Of a stretch of 64,000 nt of DNA, positions 47,895 to 59,907 are shown piece after piece. The notes beneath the pieces were generated by a model. That model saw only the letters and a program-made list of their open reading frames with translations, had not been told where the DNA came from and ran no database searches. How positions within the stretch are numbered: the first letter of the stretch is position 1; every line of letters starts with the position of its first letter. The translations under genes and the position numbers were made by a program. This DNA is from Caenorhabditis elegans (taxonomy: Eukaryota > Nematoda > Chromadorea > Rhabditida > Rhabditidae). The stretch spans positions 6,448,001 to 6,512,000 of the forward strand of contig NC_003279.8 in assembly GCF_000002985.6 (NCBI RefSeq), in the 5' to 3' direction.

Positions 47895-49452
47895 TCTTTA
47901 CTTTCTAATTTCTATATAATTTTCATATCGTTCAGCTATATATCATTTTATGCTCACTGTTAAACACTTTTGCCACATTGGTCAACATTTCCCCCGTAGA
48001 ATCTCTTTTTCTGTGTTTGAAAACTAACATTTAATAGTTGGCAGCAATTATCACGTTCCCATTGTCATTAAAGTTCTAGTATATTTCAAAAATAAAATTA
48101 AACAGTTTCAAACATTGCTTTAATTTCAAAACTAAAGATGGATTTCTTTCCTGAACAGTTGGTCTGATCACATTAGGCTGAAGAGACTAAACCATATTCG
48201 CAATGGGAGTATAATGTGCGCATATTGTGTTATCTTCCTTCGCTCCATGGCGAATCAACTGTGAACCAACTCTACAACAGACTCGGACACAAATCGATAG
48301 TTATATAAAATTTCGCTGTTTGAACGTTGCCATGGGGGCAATTTTGGATTTCTCACAACTGATCTAACGGGAAGGAATCAAATAAACTGAAATTAACAGT
48401 AAAATTTTAAATCAAAATATCTCGGAGCTCTAGGGTGAATAGAAGCTGGAATTTTAGAGGAATTCACTAGAACCTTCTACTATCAGATGGTACTATTGTC
48501 TTTTGGAAGTAAAGAGTCAGGTGAAAGAACTTTCCTTGTAAATGACTATTCGTCCAAAATCATATTACCGATTTCAGCATAGCTACAGTAATCCTACAGT
48601 ACCTGCATTTCATACATTAAAGGCAACATTTTGAACTTTAAAACCTATATGAAACATTTATCAGAACAAAGAGAATATGATCAGAGTTCACAATAAGATC
48701 TGAGACATAAAACATGTTTCTGATAAGAATTATTTTGCAGATAGTTGCCGGGATGCAAGATAATAGAAAAAGTGAAAACAATTGTCTGAAATTTAAATGT
48801 ATTGAAAAACAAACAATCTTGAACAATTGGGGAAGTAAGGCTGATTTTAAAAGTCAAATAATTAAAGTATTTTGAAAATCGAAAGCTAACTTGTCAAGTC
48901 ACCTCAAACCAAGGGAACGCTATTTTTTCCAATGATATTTTAGAACAATAGTTGATAAAAACTTTTGAATTTTAAGAAAATTTTCTGAAAAAAAAGGTTC
49001 TTTAAATTTATTGAACTAGTTAACTAGCTAGTTCAGTTTACTTTAAAAATCAGAATTCATGAATTCCATCAGAGCTAAAAACCAGCAGTAGACTTTTCTA
49101 GCGGATAATTTAAACAACGACTTCAGATCAAGAATCGAAGTCTTTAATTTTTATGGAGAAATTTTTAATTCAATTGAAACCTGCCGAACCGAAAGATCTT
49201 TTTTGTCATCTTTATGAAAACACATTCAGTTTCCGAATTAAATATCCTTCAGCAATATTCCAGCCCTAAACGTTCAAATGACAAATAAAGATTTAGTTGT
49301 CCACATATTGAATCAAGAAATAAACATTTTCAGGCCCAAGGGGTCTGTGACCACAACGTGATCTATGATGTATAAGTGGGTGTGGCTACTACTACAGTAC
49401 TACTCCTTATAAAAACCTTCCATCTACCACACTAATTACTTTCACCTTCACA
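47895..49452. promoter_or_regulatory. acdh-1 upstream region (B12/propionate-responsive promoter in worms)
   Basis: About 1.5 kb without a coding exon. It begins with the uri-1 3' UTR and ends at the acdh-1 start. In C. elegans this interval drives the acdh-1 dietary sensor, induced by propionate and repressed by vitamin B12 through NHR-10/NHR-68 (established knowledge). I cannot point to the binding sites by eye. An inverted pair actagttaactagctagt near 49014 is visible. Confidence 0.6.
49408..49415 (+). promoter_or_regulatory. TATA box of acdh-1
   Basis: TATAAAAA within ccttataaaaacc, about 45 bases before the ATG at 49453. The distance suits a short 5' UTR. Confidence 0.6.
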
Positions 49453-51464
49453 ATGTCCACTTCTACTACTAAAATTCTAAAACAAGCAATGAACATCATA
49501 TCTACCATCAGAAGCTCGTACAGTACTGCAACCGCAGTTTCTATTTCTCGACATTGTGAAGATTTCACAGGAACCCCTCCACCGGTAAACTTGCTAACTG
49601 AAAATGAACTCTTCTTTGCGGATACTGGTTTGTTTTAAATTTATTTAAAGAAGTTAAAGTTTTACACTTTCAGTTCGTAAGTTTTCCAAAGATGTTGTAA
49701 AGCCATTAGTCAGGGAAATGGATAAATACTCAAAAATGAGCCCGATTGTGACGCAAGGTGTATTTGAAAATGGGGTAAGTTAATTCTTATTACTTAAATT
49801 TTAATGTTATGGAAAAGGGGTTTATATTTACACTGTTTATTATGAAAACCTAAAAAAAGTATAATAAGAAGGAAGATTGATAAATACTTTATAACTTTGT
49901 AAGGTAACGTTTCAGTAAAATCAATTTCATGGAAATATCCAAAAACTTTTGCATTAAACACTTAACTTATTTAACTAATTATGCTATAAAAATGAGAAAG
50001 TTTTAGATTGACTTTTCTAGTTCAAAACGATTGTAAGCAGATTTATTTATAGACCTGTTAAGAAACGAAAAAATCTTCCAGCTAATGGGTGTTCATGTTC
50101 CTGAAGAATACGGAGGCTCTGGATCCTCTTTTTTCAATGCAATGATTGTCATTGAAGAGTTGGCAAAAACTGATCCATCTGTATCTGCAATGGTTGGAAT
50201 TCACAACACCCTCCCTGTATCAATGATTATAGATTATGGAACAGAAGAACAAAAACTAAAATACTTGCCTCGTCTCTGTTCTGATAGTCTTGCATCCTTC
50301 TGTATCTCAGAATCAGGTGCTGGATCCGATGCATTTGCATTGAAAACTATTGCAAAACGAGATGGAGATCACTTTTTGATCTCTGGAACTAAAATGTGGA
50401 TTACTAATTCAGGAGAGGCACAGGTTTTTGTGGTATTTGCAAATGCAGATCCTAGCCAAAAATACAAAGGTATCACATGTTTTATTGTGGAAAGATCAGC
50501 GGATGGTCTTACTGTAGATAAGGAGGTATGTTCAGTTTTTAACTTTAGAGCAAAAATGAAAAAAAAATTTACAGGAAGACAAACTTGGAATCCGAGCTTC
50601 ATCCACTTGTCAAGTTCATTTTGACAATGTTCGTGTCCACAAATCAGCAATTCTGGGAGAGTATGGAAAAGGTATGAGATTCTAGTAAAATCAATCAATA
50701 ACTTGCATGTTTCCAGGCTACAAATACGCAATTGAATGCCTAAATGCAGGTAGAATTGCCATTGGAGCACAAATGATTGGACTGGCTCAGGGTTGTTTCG
50801 ATCAAACAATTCCATATCTTCAACAGAGAGAACAGTTCGGTCAGAGACTTATTGATTTTCAGGTTATTTTTGAAATTGGGTTTGAATTTTTGATACACAA
50901 ATGTTCAGGGTTTACAACATCAGATTGCACAAGCTAGAACTGAAATTGAGGCCGCACGTCTACTAGTGTATAATGCTGCCCGTATGAAAGAATATGGAAT
51001 ACCATATGTACGAGAAGCTGCAATGGCGAAACTGTTTGCATCACAGGTAATTTGATAAATTGTAGAAACACCACAGGCACAGAGCTCGTGCTCTGATCTA
51101 ATTGTACATGTTCTAGAGTTATAAATGATTATCATAAAATAGAAGCTCATCATCGGAGCTTTATATAATGAGCGATATTATTTTTTTTCAAATATTTCAT
51201 ATCAAAAAGTATGTCTTAGAATCTGAACCGTTGTGAAATGAATATTCTGAAAAAAATTCAATTGAATTCAAATGTTTCAAGGTTGCAACATCAACATCAG
51301 CTCAATGTGTAAAATGGCTCGGTGGTGTTGGATTCACAAAAGAATTTCCAGCCGAAAAGTTCTATAGAGATGCAATGATTGGAGAGATTTATGAAGGAAC
51401 TTCCAATATTCAATTGAACACAATTGCCAAATTAATTGATAATGAGTATAAATGGAAAAATTAA
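49453..51464 (+). CDS. acdh-1: Mitochondrial short-chain acyl-CoA dehydrogenase ACDH-1
   Basis: Exons 49453-49627, 49674-49774, 50082-50525, 50575-50671, 50717-50862, 50909-51046 and 51282-51464 encode 427 residues. The first ~30 residues (Ser/Thr/Ala/Lys/Arg-rich) look like a mitochondrial presequence. Family hallmarks: [88 protein letters not shown] and the C-terminal [16 protein letters not shown]. Its identity as acdh-1 rests on the placement between uri-1 and the C55B7.3-type phosphatase. In worms it catalyses the first step of the B12-independent propionate shunt (propionyl-CoA to acrylyl-CoA). The exon 6/7 acceptor is CAAG, not CAG. Polyadenylation signal AATAAA at about 51538. Confidence 0.93.
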
Positions 51465-52029
51465 TTGATTCGCCTTCCGTTGTATGCTTTTTGTAAATTT
51501 GAAAACGTATTGATAAATCTAAAAGTTGAACAATTTTGAATAAAACACAAGATTTTTACAGAAACCTGATGTAGGTGCACTCGTATCAACTTACTTAATT
51601 CAATCTCCTACCGTACATCCCACCCTCACAGTTATATTTCTTATCACATATCGATGGAGACTTGATGTGACTCTGAGACTGCTCCAATAGTATTCTGTAC
51701 TGCTATCGTCCAAACAAATCTCAAAAGTATCTGAATGTATCACTCGGTTCTCAACAAGTGTTTGCAATTGGTGTATACACTGGTGATAAATCAGGAAACG
51801 CAACTGAATACTTGGAGCAGTTATTTTTGAAAGGTACTTTAAAAGTTTTGACCTTCACAATTTTATCTCGTGAAGAGCGTGAAACCCTAAATACATGAGT
51901 TTTTGAAACGTATTTCACGTAGTCTTACCCCCTCTCTATAAAAGCAGTAGATTCATTAGTTTTTCAAATTATTACCGACTTTGGTAAAGTATTGGTCGCA
52001 GTTCTTAACAACTTCCGAAGCAATTTAGC
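51465..52029. other. Spacer between acdh-1 and the tyrosine phosphatase gene
   Basis: The first ~80 bases are the acdh-1 3' UTR. A TATA box (TATAAAA at 51937-51943) lies about 90 bases before the phosphatase ATG. The rest shows no exon; the minus-strand open frame near 51600-51800 has no protein-like features. Confidence 0.5.
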
Positions 52030-53360
52030 ATGTCGAAGATGAGTAAGTTACTATGAAAGTTCGAGTATGCCAATCATGTAAATTGTTTCAGAACGGCGTA
52101 CAAATAAGCCTCGCGCTACAGAGAGTGCAAACAGCAGCACCAAATCGTCTGTGCTCGATGAGCCAACACTGGTTGAGCGGAAACAACAAAAGAAACAGGT
52201 AAACTATTTTGATTTTTGAAAATATAAGGAGCCTCGCAGTACATCACAAAAACTATCATACTATCTCCCATTAAATATAAATCTGTTGCAGATCTTGAAG
52301 TTCGTTCAACGTACACTGGAAAAGATGCCGCAAGGGCTTCGCGCCGAGTTCGTTGGGATGAGACGCTTCAACGATTTTGAGAAAATGAAAGCGTTCAAAG
52401 AAGCTCAAGAAGCTGGAAAGAACCGCTACAAAGACGTTGGATGCCTTGACAACAATCGTGTCAAACTGGAGGGACCATGGCCTCATGAATACATTCATGC
52501 GAACTACGTGGCAACCCCAACGAACCCGAAAAGATTCATCTGCACCCAGGCCCCATTGGAGAAGACTTGTGCCGACTTTTGGTACATGTGCTATCAAGAC
52601 AAGGTCGAGTACATTTTTATGCTGTGCAATCTTCTGGAGAAAGGAGCAAGAAAGTGTTTCGAATACTTCCCGAGCAAGAAGGGTGATGTGATGGACTTTG
52701 AGGAAGGTGGTCAGAAGATCTCAGTTAAATGCGAATCTTCGGTGACGGTAAGTTCCATTCTTTCTCAAGTTTGAATTGTTCATTGAAAGTTTTCAGTATT
52801 CGTTCCGTTCTGATGCAAAGGCAAACGTCACTGCAACAGAGATTGTGATCGAAGGACCTGGAGAGAAAACTCGAAAGACCACTCACTATCACTGGAATGA
52901 CTGGCCAGATCGCGGTGTTCCAGCTGCGGACATGGCTGTTCTTGAGCTTCTGGAGAATGCTAGACCATCAAAGTAAGTTGCTGTCTGTGTATTGTGTCGA
53001 GATGCATTTTAATGTATTTTTCAGAGGTCCTATCGTTGTCCATTGTTCTGCAGGAATTGGACGCACTGGCTCTGTTGTGATGTTGGAGTACATCATGGAT
53101 CAACTGCTCGCAGGCCAGATCATTGACGATGGGGAAAAGATATTGGTCAAAATTCGCGAGCAACGTAACAATTCTATCCAGGTTGTTTGCAGACTGTACA
53201 TGCATTTTTACAGTTTTATTATTTTCAGACGGATGCCCAGTATCTGTTCGTGCACCAAGTCATTCTCAACTACTTCCGCAAAAAGAAATTGATGGAAGAA
53301 ACCGGAGTTCAAGAGGCGTATGATGCTTTCCTCGAGCAATACAAGAAAGTTGTCGTCTGA
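52030..53360 (+). CDS. Classical non-receptor protein tyrosine phosphatase
   Basis: Exons 52030-52042, 52092-52198, 52292-52747, 52797-52972, 53025-53181 and 53229-53360 encode 346 residues. A Lys-rich ~45-residue N-terminus precedes a single PTP domain. Visible motifs: NRYKDVGCLDNNRVKL (pTyr-loop region; the usual NRY is present), YIHANYVATPTNPKRFICTQAPLEKTCADFW, the WPD loop NDWPDRGVP, the active site VHCSAGIGRTGS with its catalytic Cys and Arg, and the Q loop IQTDAQYLFVHQ. All catalytic residues are there, so it should be active. It resembles the nematode-expanded, mostly sperm/male-enriched PTP family (C55B7.3 by position). The first exon is only 13 bases (ATGTCGAAGATGA). AATAAA at 53396. 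Confidence 0.92.
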
Positions 53361-54343
53361 TTTGTAAAACACTGATCTTTTGTATTTTAAAGATGAATAA
53401 ATAGTTCCCGAATCACATTGTTACATTTTTCGAAGATGAATTACATATAAGCCCTTCCAAATTTTATTAGAGCACAGTACTAGCCTATACCCTTCATCAT
53501 AACGGGATAAGTTACACAATGTCGTCAATGAATATTTACAACTTGGCGCATTTTTTACTTTATGAAAATTTCGTTTTTAGAAATCAATGTCAATGTCCAA
53601 TTTTGTCCTTTTAGCATTTCATCCTGTAGAGGCGCCTCTCACTCCCCTTTTCATTCGACATTCCTTACCGGCAGCCTTGCACAGCCTACCGCATTTAAAT
53701 GTCATTCTTGGTTATATATTCCTGAGTTCATTCTTATTCATGGGCTTCGTGGTCCAAGCCCTGAACAATCTCGATTCTCATGCAATTTAACTTTACGAAA
53801 GAGATTTTCAGTTATCAAGTAAGGAGACGGACTTTGCTTTTCTGTTGCTACCGTGTCAAATTATGGGTACATTTGTGGAACTTGAAATTCAATTTCAGCC
53901 GCCCTACAGGAGTTTTTGTGACGAATTCAGTTTCCACAGGTATGCCGAAAATTACAAAAATAAAAATGTTGCCAGTCAGGCAGAATTGAACTTCATCTTT
54001 TAATTCTCTTTTTTTTTTGGTATCTCAATGATGTCTACTCTTTAAAAATCTTTATTTTGAAAACTCATCCTCTCTTTTTTGATGACCGAATAAAGAAACT
54101 TACATTGGAAAATGAATTTAATTAGACAATTCCTTTTCCTTTCTTTTTCTATATTTAAAAAATATTGCAAAACATAAATCTTTATTAAGACATTTATCCC
54201 AATAAGTTCATGATGGCTGATTGATGTGCAAAGGAATGGAAGAGAAATAGAAGACCAAGAACTGAGAAAAATCAAAACTATAGTAGAATCGACAAAAGAA
54301 ATAAAGCCCTCTTCCAGATGACTGTGGATTCTGCTCTTCTTGT
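53361..54343. other. Spacer between the phosphatase and kinase genes
   Basis: The phosphatase 3' UTR is at the left and the kinase 3' UTR at the right (convergent). It contains one candidate small gene at 53587-53790 (listed separately). No repeat or RNA gene recognised in the remainder. Confidence 0.45.
53587..53790 (+). CDS. Candidate 67-residue membrane protein
   Basis: An ATG-initiated frame with one hydrophobic segment (LNVILGYIFLSSFLFMGFVV, about residues 38-57) flanked by a short polar C-terminus. A TTTTTAG acceptor ends 6 bases before the ATG, like a trans-splice site. Local codon use (ttc, ctg, gtc) is less AT-rich than the surrounding spacer. It starts 226 bases after the phosphatase stop on the same strand. 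No family recognised. It could be a real small gene, a distal operon member, or chance; evidence is limited to composition and the acceptor. Confidence 0.3.
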   Translation: MSMSNFVLLAFHPVEAPLTPLFIRHSLPAALHSLPHLNVILGYIFLSSFLFMGFVVQALNNLDSHAI

Positions 54344-55855
54344 CTATTTTGACCTGAAAAGTACAGTATTTTATTTTGAACAATTTGAAAACAATGAGAA
54401 AACGTACTGTTGGTCAGCCTTGGCGCGAAGTTCTTTATCAGAGAATGAAGTGATTGTGGTGATAGTGGTCGAGACTGTTTCATCTTCCCAATCCCAGTGC
54501 TCACGATCACGAAGTTGGCGTTCTTCTCTAGCCTGGAATTTGGTATTTAGTTTTTAATCAAAAAAATGATTATTGTTCAATTAAAAATACTATTAGTTGC
54601 AGTTTTTGAATAAACAATGGTTTTGTGCCGAGCAGTTCTGTCTCAAGAACTTCTGAGTATGAGTGTGCTTCAAATTGTTCTTTTGTCATTTACTACTGTA
54701 CCTCAACAAGTAATTTGTTTATTTGCTTGTAATCAGGTGCAGATTCAAACGCATAACTGTCGACGATCGTGAATATTTTGTCGTATTGACTGGGAGTTTC
54801 GAAGAGAAATTGTGTACGGCCTGTATTATGTGATGCTTCTTTTGCTCTTTGAACCGAACTTCGATCTGAACAATTTATATGGAAAGCAACTTATCATTTC
54901 CCATACCAACAACATTTCTCCATGGCAGAGTTCCTCTTGTCATTTCTACCAACCCATAAAACCAGCTTTCCAGATCATCGCGTCGTCCTAAATCCAATCG
55001 TTTGTGAGCATTGAGGCTACCATATCTAGTTGTTCCTCTCCATCCAACTTCTTTTCTTGTTGGAATCACTTGATTATTCTTGTCAATGTATTTTCTTGCC
55101 AGACCAAAATCATACATAAAAATTGTACGACTTTGGCGATTCGACTTGACCCCAGGAGCGAAATTCCCTGGCTTCACATCACGGGAAACAAATCCAATAC
55201 GATGTAGCTCCTCGCAAGCCTATAAAGTTTTCTGGTAAAATACATTACTTCTATCCACGTAACATACTTTCAGTGTCTGAATTCCAATACGAAGAGCTGT
55301 ATTGATTGAAAACTTCCGACCCGGGAGCTCGCATCTCAACTTGTGTAGATCCTTTCCTAGCAGAGTGATCATCATGTAATCAAAGTCTTTTCCTTTTGTA
55401 CCCTTGAAATTTCTCAATTGACTTATTTTCAGCCTACGCCACTTACACAATCAACAAGTTCACAAAAATGTTTGCAATTTGCTTGCATTGCAGCTTTCAA
55501 CACAACAATTTCGATTTTCAGCTGGGATTTACTGAACTTTTCAGTTTTGACAGCAATCTTGATATCATCATCTTGAGATAGGAATACGGTTCCATAGCCA
55601 CCATCACCAAGAACCGGACCTAATTTGTACTTTTTGCCTGTAAACAATTCTACAATGAGCATGCTTTTACACTATAAATCTACCTGGTTCGGTGACAATT
55701 TCATCTCCTTCTTTTGGCAGTCGATCTTTTTCAGGAGCCATTGGAGCAACTGCAGCTGCATTTCCAGCTGCATTGGCTGCACACGCTGCTGACGGTGTTC
55801 CAGTTAGATTACCATTTGGAGGAACCGAAGAAGGATTTGGTGGAGGATCGGCCAT
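54344..55855 (-). CDS. Casein kinase 1/TTBK-like protein kinase
   Basis: The Pro/Ala-rich N-terminus (MADPPPNPSS...EGDEIVTEPG) is followed by a CK1-type kinase domain: glycine loop GDGGYGTV, IKIAVKTEK (catalytic Lys), YMMITLLGKDLHKL, SRDVKPGNFAPG (catalytic loop), FMYDFGLARKY (DFG), RGTTRYGSLNAHKRLDLGRRDDLESWFYGLVEM and GTLPWRNV. The LKxA-type signature places it with the tau-tubulin-kinase-like branch greatly expanded in nematodes; many are male/sperm-expressed. The HRD motif is changed to SRD: the His before Arg-Asp is Ser, common in worm CK1-like kinases. The short last exon (54353-54344) brings the frame to a stop at 54344, giving the C-terminus ADQQSK. By position this is C55B7.10. Confidence 0.88.
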
Positions 55856-58800
55856 CAGAACAGTGCAAGAAATTTGAGAAATATGAAGAAATGGAGAAAG
55901 TGAGTTGAAGTATTAAGAATGATATGTTTTGATCAGATTGACGTGATGTATTTTTAAAAACTATAGATAAACTTTATTGGCATCACGTCAAAATACTAAA
56001 ATTTAAATTTGAAAGAGGGAACACGCAAAAATGTACCCCCGCAGGATACATCATACAATGTTTTATCAACTTCCTTCCAAAATTACGAGAGAATTTGATT
56101 ATTTCAGCACCACAAGAAACCTTCGAATACAAATTCTAATTTTCAGTAATCACTGACATTTCGTATCAAATTTCCTCCAACTAAATCGAATGTTTTCTTT
56201 TAGTTTTGTGTTACATATATTGAGAGCTTTTCAAGAAGTTTATACAATCATTCCTCTTTCATATATAAAAATACTAGCATTTCTACTATTGTTTTCATTT
56301 GAAATAGTCGTCCAATATTTTCTCTAGTATTATAATTCTCACATAATCGTGTAAAAAGTTATTTTGGTTGTAGCTAGTTGTTTTGCTGTACAATACTATT
56401 TCATCATTCTCAAAACATAAAATGTCCAATTGTTTCCGTTGTTTCCAGAGTTTTCAAAAAATATTTCTATATATTTCCGATCCCTCTCGTTTTTAGCGAT
56501 GCGACGTCATAACTTAATTCCCGATTGTTTTCTGTTTTGAAGTGGGATGATGATTGAAAAAATCTGAACAACTAAAAGTAGAGTGAGTGAGCATAGATTC
56601 TTGGTTTTTTTTTGTGTTTTTCGATGTTTTGCATAATTTTTTTGCATTGCAAACTATATAAAGATAGGTGCAAAATATTTTTGCATATTTGAAAACGGTT
56701 ACCATTTTTGATTAGTCTGGCATGTAACTTCGTGACTACTTTTCGATATTTTCTTTTAAAATTTACAGTCACAAAGTGGCAGTTTTTTTTTCACAATTTC
56801 TGAAAGTCAACCAGAAAATACTAATTTAATATGCTCGTTCTGTTTTCATGATCTTCAAAAACTTCAAAAACATACAAGAATGATGGAAACCTTTTAAAAA
56901 CCTAAAAATTTTAAAAATTTTGCATTTTAACAATTATAATGATTTTTCTGAACTTTTTCTGAAAATATAAGAAAAGAATCCGTTGAATCAAATTTTTAGT
57001 CTTCACCTTCTCCAGGTTTTCTGAACTTATTTTTGAGAAAAAGTGAGAAAAAAGGATGAACCCCGAAGAAGGAGGAAGGAATTACGCATGCGAAACACTC
57101 TAGCTTTATGAGTTTTTCCCTTCATCGTTTCCTTCTTTTTCCCCGTCGACAAATGCTTTTTCTCCTCCTTCCATTGCTTTCTTTTCTCATTTTTAGCCGG
57201 AAAAAGAACACACATTTGCATTGTTAATGTTAGCTCTTTTTTAGGTTTTTAGGTTTTATAGTGATTTTGTCTATTTTCCTTTGTTTTGTGAATTTACACA
57301 TATGTGAAGTTTGAATAATTTTATGGAAACTCTGATTATGTATAGATATCACCATAAAAAATGGGGAAACTGGGCCTTGTCTTATTTCTGACTATGAGCT
57401 TTAAAAAATTTAATTGTTTCTTTTTAATTTTAAAATTTAATTTAATAATTTAATGGTTATTACTCATAAATCCTATTTTCTGTAATTTTTCAATTGAATC
57501 CTCAAAGCAAATGTATACTAATATTTTCAAGAACTTTTTTTTTATTTTGAAGAACTGATCACAAAATCCATTAGTATTTAAATTCAAACAAAAATATTTT
57601 CTCTACAATAATATCACTTTTTGTTGACCTCTGTTGACCATGGCTAGTTAAAATGTTGTTTTAAAATTTATAGTTGGGAAGTTATCAGTACAAATGTACG
57701 ACGAAACCAATTTTTCAGATTTTTTCTTGAAATTTGGCAAATTTACGATCATGATAGTTTTTTTTGAGAAATTAAAAGCAGTATCACAAGCTTTAACCTA
57801 AATATATTTATTGATTTTATAACAGAACAATTCTCAGAGAAACCCAATTTTTTAATCGACTTCCCAAACTATTTGAAATGGTCATTTTTAACTGTAAATC
57901 CATTTTTATTTTACTGCGGTTCTTAACAATCTATCCATTTTAGTCCTTTTTTATTTAACCATTTCAAACTAGATTAGATCACTGACAAAATAAATAAATC
58001 CAAATTAGGATTAGAATTCTTCAAAAAAGGCGACTTTAATCCTATTTCAAGAATACTCTCGAAAAATTTCAAATTCAATCACTCGGCATTTCTCTCAGAC
58101 ATTCATCGTTCCTCTACATTTCCATAGAAACGAGAAACCGAATTATGGAGATATAGAGAAAAAGAGGAATAAAGTAGGGAATGTTCTTAACTGAAGCAAA
58201 AGGAAGAGCTCGTTTTAGTCAAAAAATGAAAGAAAAGGCCTCGCTCTTTTTATAATTAGCTTCGCGACTAGTTTGTCACTCTGAGACGAAGATGAAGCTC
58301 GTTCTTTTTTGTTTGTTGGGGAAGGCTGTTACTTTTTTATATTGTTTTAGACTTTCTGAGTAATTTCTTTTTTTGAACTTTTATTTATTTTACTCGGTAT
58401 TATCTGTAAATATTTAGAAACAATATACTTTCCAAAAGTACTTATGTGGAGTTTATTTTAAGAATTTACTTGGGCTCGATTTTAAGAATTTACTTGGCTG
58501 ATGTTTCAGTAAAAAGAATAACATACAGTTTTATTAAAATGAATTTTGAAAATACCATATTTGGTCGAGTGTCAAAAACTGATTAACAAACACTTTTGAC
58601 TGTAGATATACACATTTTAATTGTTTTTTTTTGTAATCTTTATCTATTCAAATCAAATTTGATTATATTATATAGGACATGCTCTACATGTGAAAATAAT
58701 ATAATTTATATAACAATTGATATTGCACATATATTCCCTTGGGAACTCTTCTATGATCATAAATCAAAATGTCAGTTGTCAGCTGGTGATCCTCCCTCTC

Positions 58801-59907
58801 AACATTCATATCTCTTCGTTACTCTTTTCACAGCCTTTACAATAACATTCTCAAAATTAATATTGTCAATTCGTTTTTATATTTCTTTTGTGAGAATTCC
58901 GCTGAATCATGTTTTGTCTTCTTTTTGTGTCAATTTTTCAGAAACATTCTGGTTCAACATTGAAAGTTGAGCAGAAAATCATTCTTGTGATGTAATAAAT
59001 AAAATTGATTTTTTTCAAGAATTAATGTCAAAAACAATTTTTACAATTTTCAAATAAAAATTGTTTTCATATATCAATTTTCAAGTTTTGAAATTTGGAA
59101 ATTTGTGACTATTTGTAAATAGAGGAAAGCATATAAGAGACTTTTGTGTTTTTTTATCTTTTCAAAACAAAAATTAGAACAAGTTGGAATAAATTAATGA
59201 GCACATTTTTTGAAACGAACTACATAATTTGATAGGTTTTTTGCTGACTATCAAGCCCGCCGGTCTCTTGTCTGGAAAACGTCTCATCGAATTTTAGATA
59301 TTGAGAGGCATGTCTGATTGTGAGAAATAATATTTTTGATGAAATCCCATAAATTTTGAAATCATGATCCTTTGATAAACTAACATTTTCAAAAACCCTC
59401 ACTTAAATTATTTAAATAAGTCTATACATTAATAGTTAAGACCATTTAACTTTGAAAAAAAATTACTAATAAGTGCTCACTAACATAATCTGTATTCTTT
59501 GCCTACCCACCAGTTGACCCATCAACAGGTGAATTTGGGGTCATTTTCCCGTGAAAAAGTAAACATTTGTAGAGCATTGTGGATTGAGAGAAAGACAATT
59601 CCTAATGCAAACATACACATTTCCTCTCGTCGTTCTTTTTCTGTGTCCGCTTTGAAATACCTTTGGGAATTACATTTCATCCTCACTTTTCTCTTTTTCG
59701 ATCCTTTTTCCTTATTTTGGAAATGCTAATTATTCGACAGAATGTCTCTCTTTTTTACGGAAATTCAATCTTTCATTTTATACGATTACAATTTTGATTT
59801 TTTGTCTTGAGATAAACCTATAAAGCGTTTTCTTGTAAAAAAAAACTTATATCAAGATTATATACTTTTGAATTAAAAATTATCATTTTACAGATTAATG
59901 AGTCTGA
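55856..59907. other. 4-kb divergent spacer between the kinase gene and gly-2
   Basis: The longest gene-free stretch in the window. It is strongly AT-rich with many poly-T tracts. Open frames such as 58596-58970 (+) begin with TTG and are Ile/Phe/Leu-rich, as expected by chance. A ctatttcaag-type short repeat and a duplicated aagaatttacttgg (58460-58498) are the only structures noticed. It probably holds the gly-2 5' region, including a possible distant non-coding exon. Confidence 0.45.

Noticed and set aside
58596..58970. 124-residue plus-strand frame in the 4-kb spacer
   Set aside because: TTG start, Ile/Phe/Leu composition typical of AT-rich noncoding DNA, no acceptor or conserved feature.
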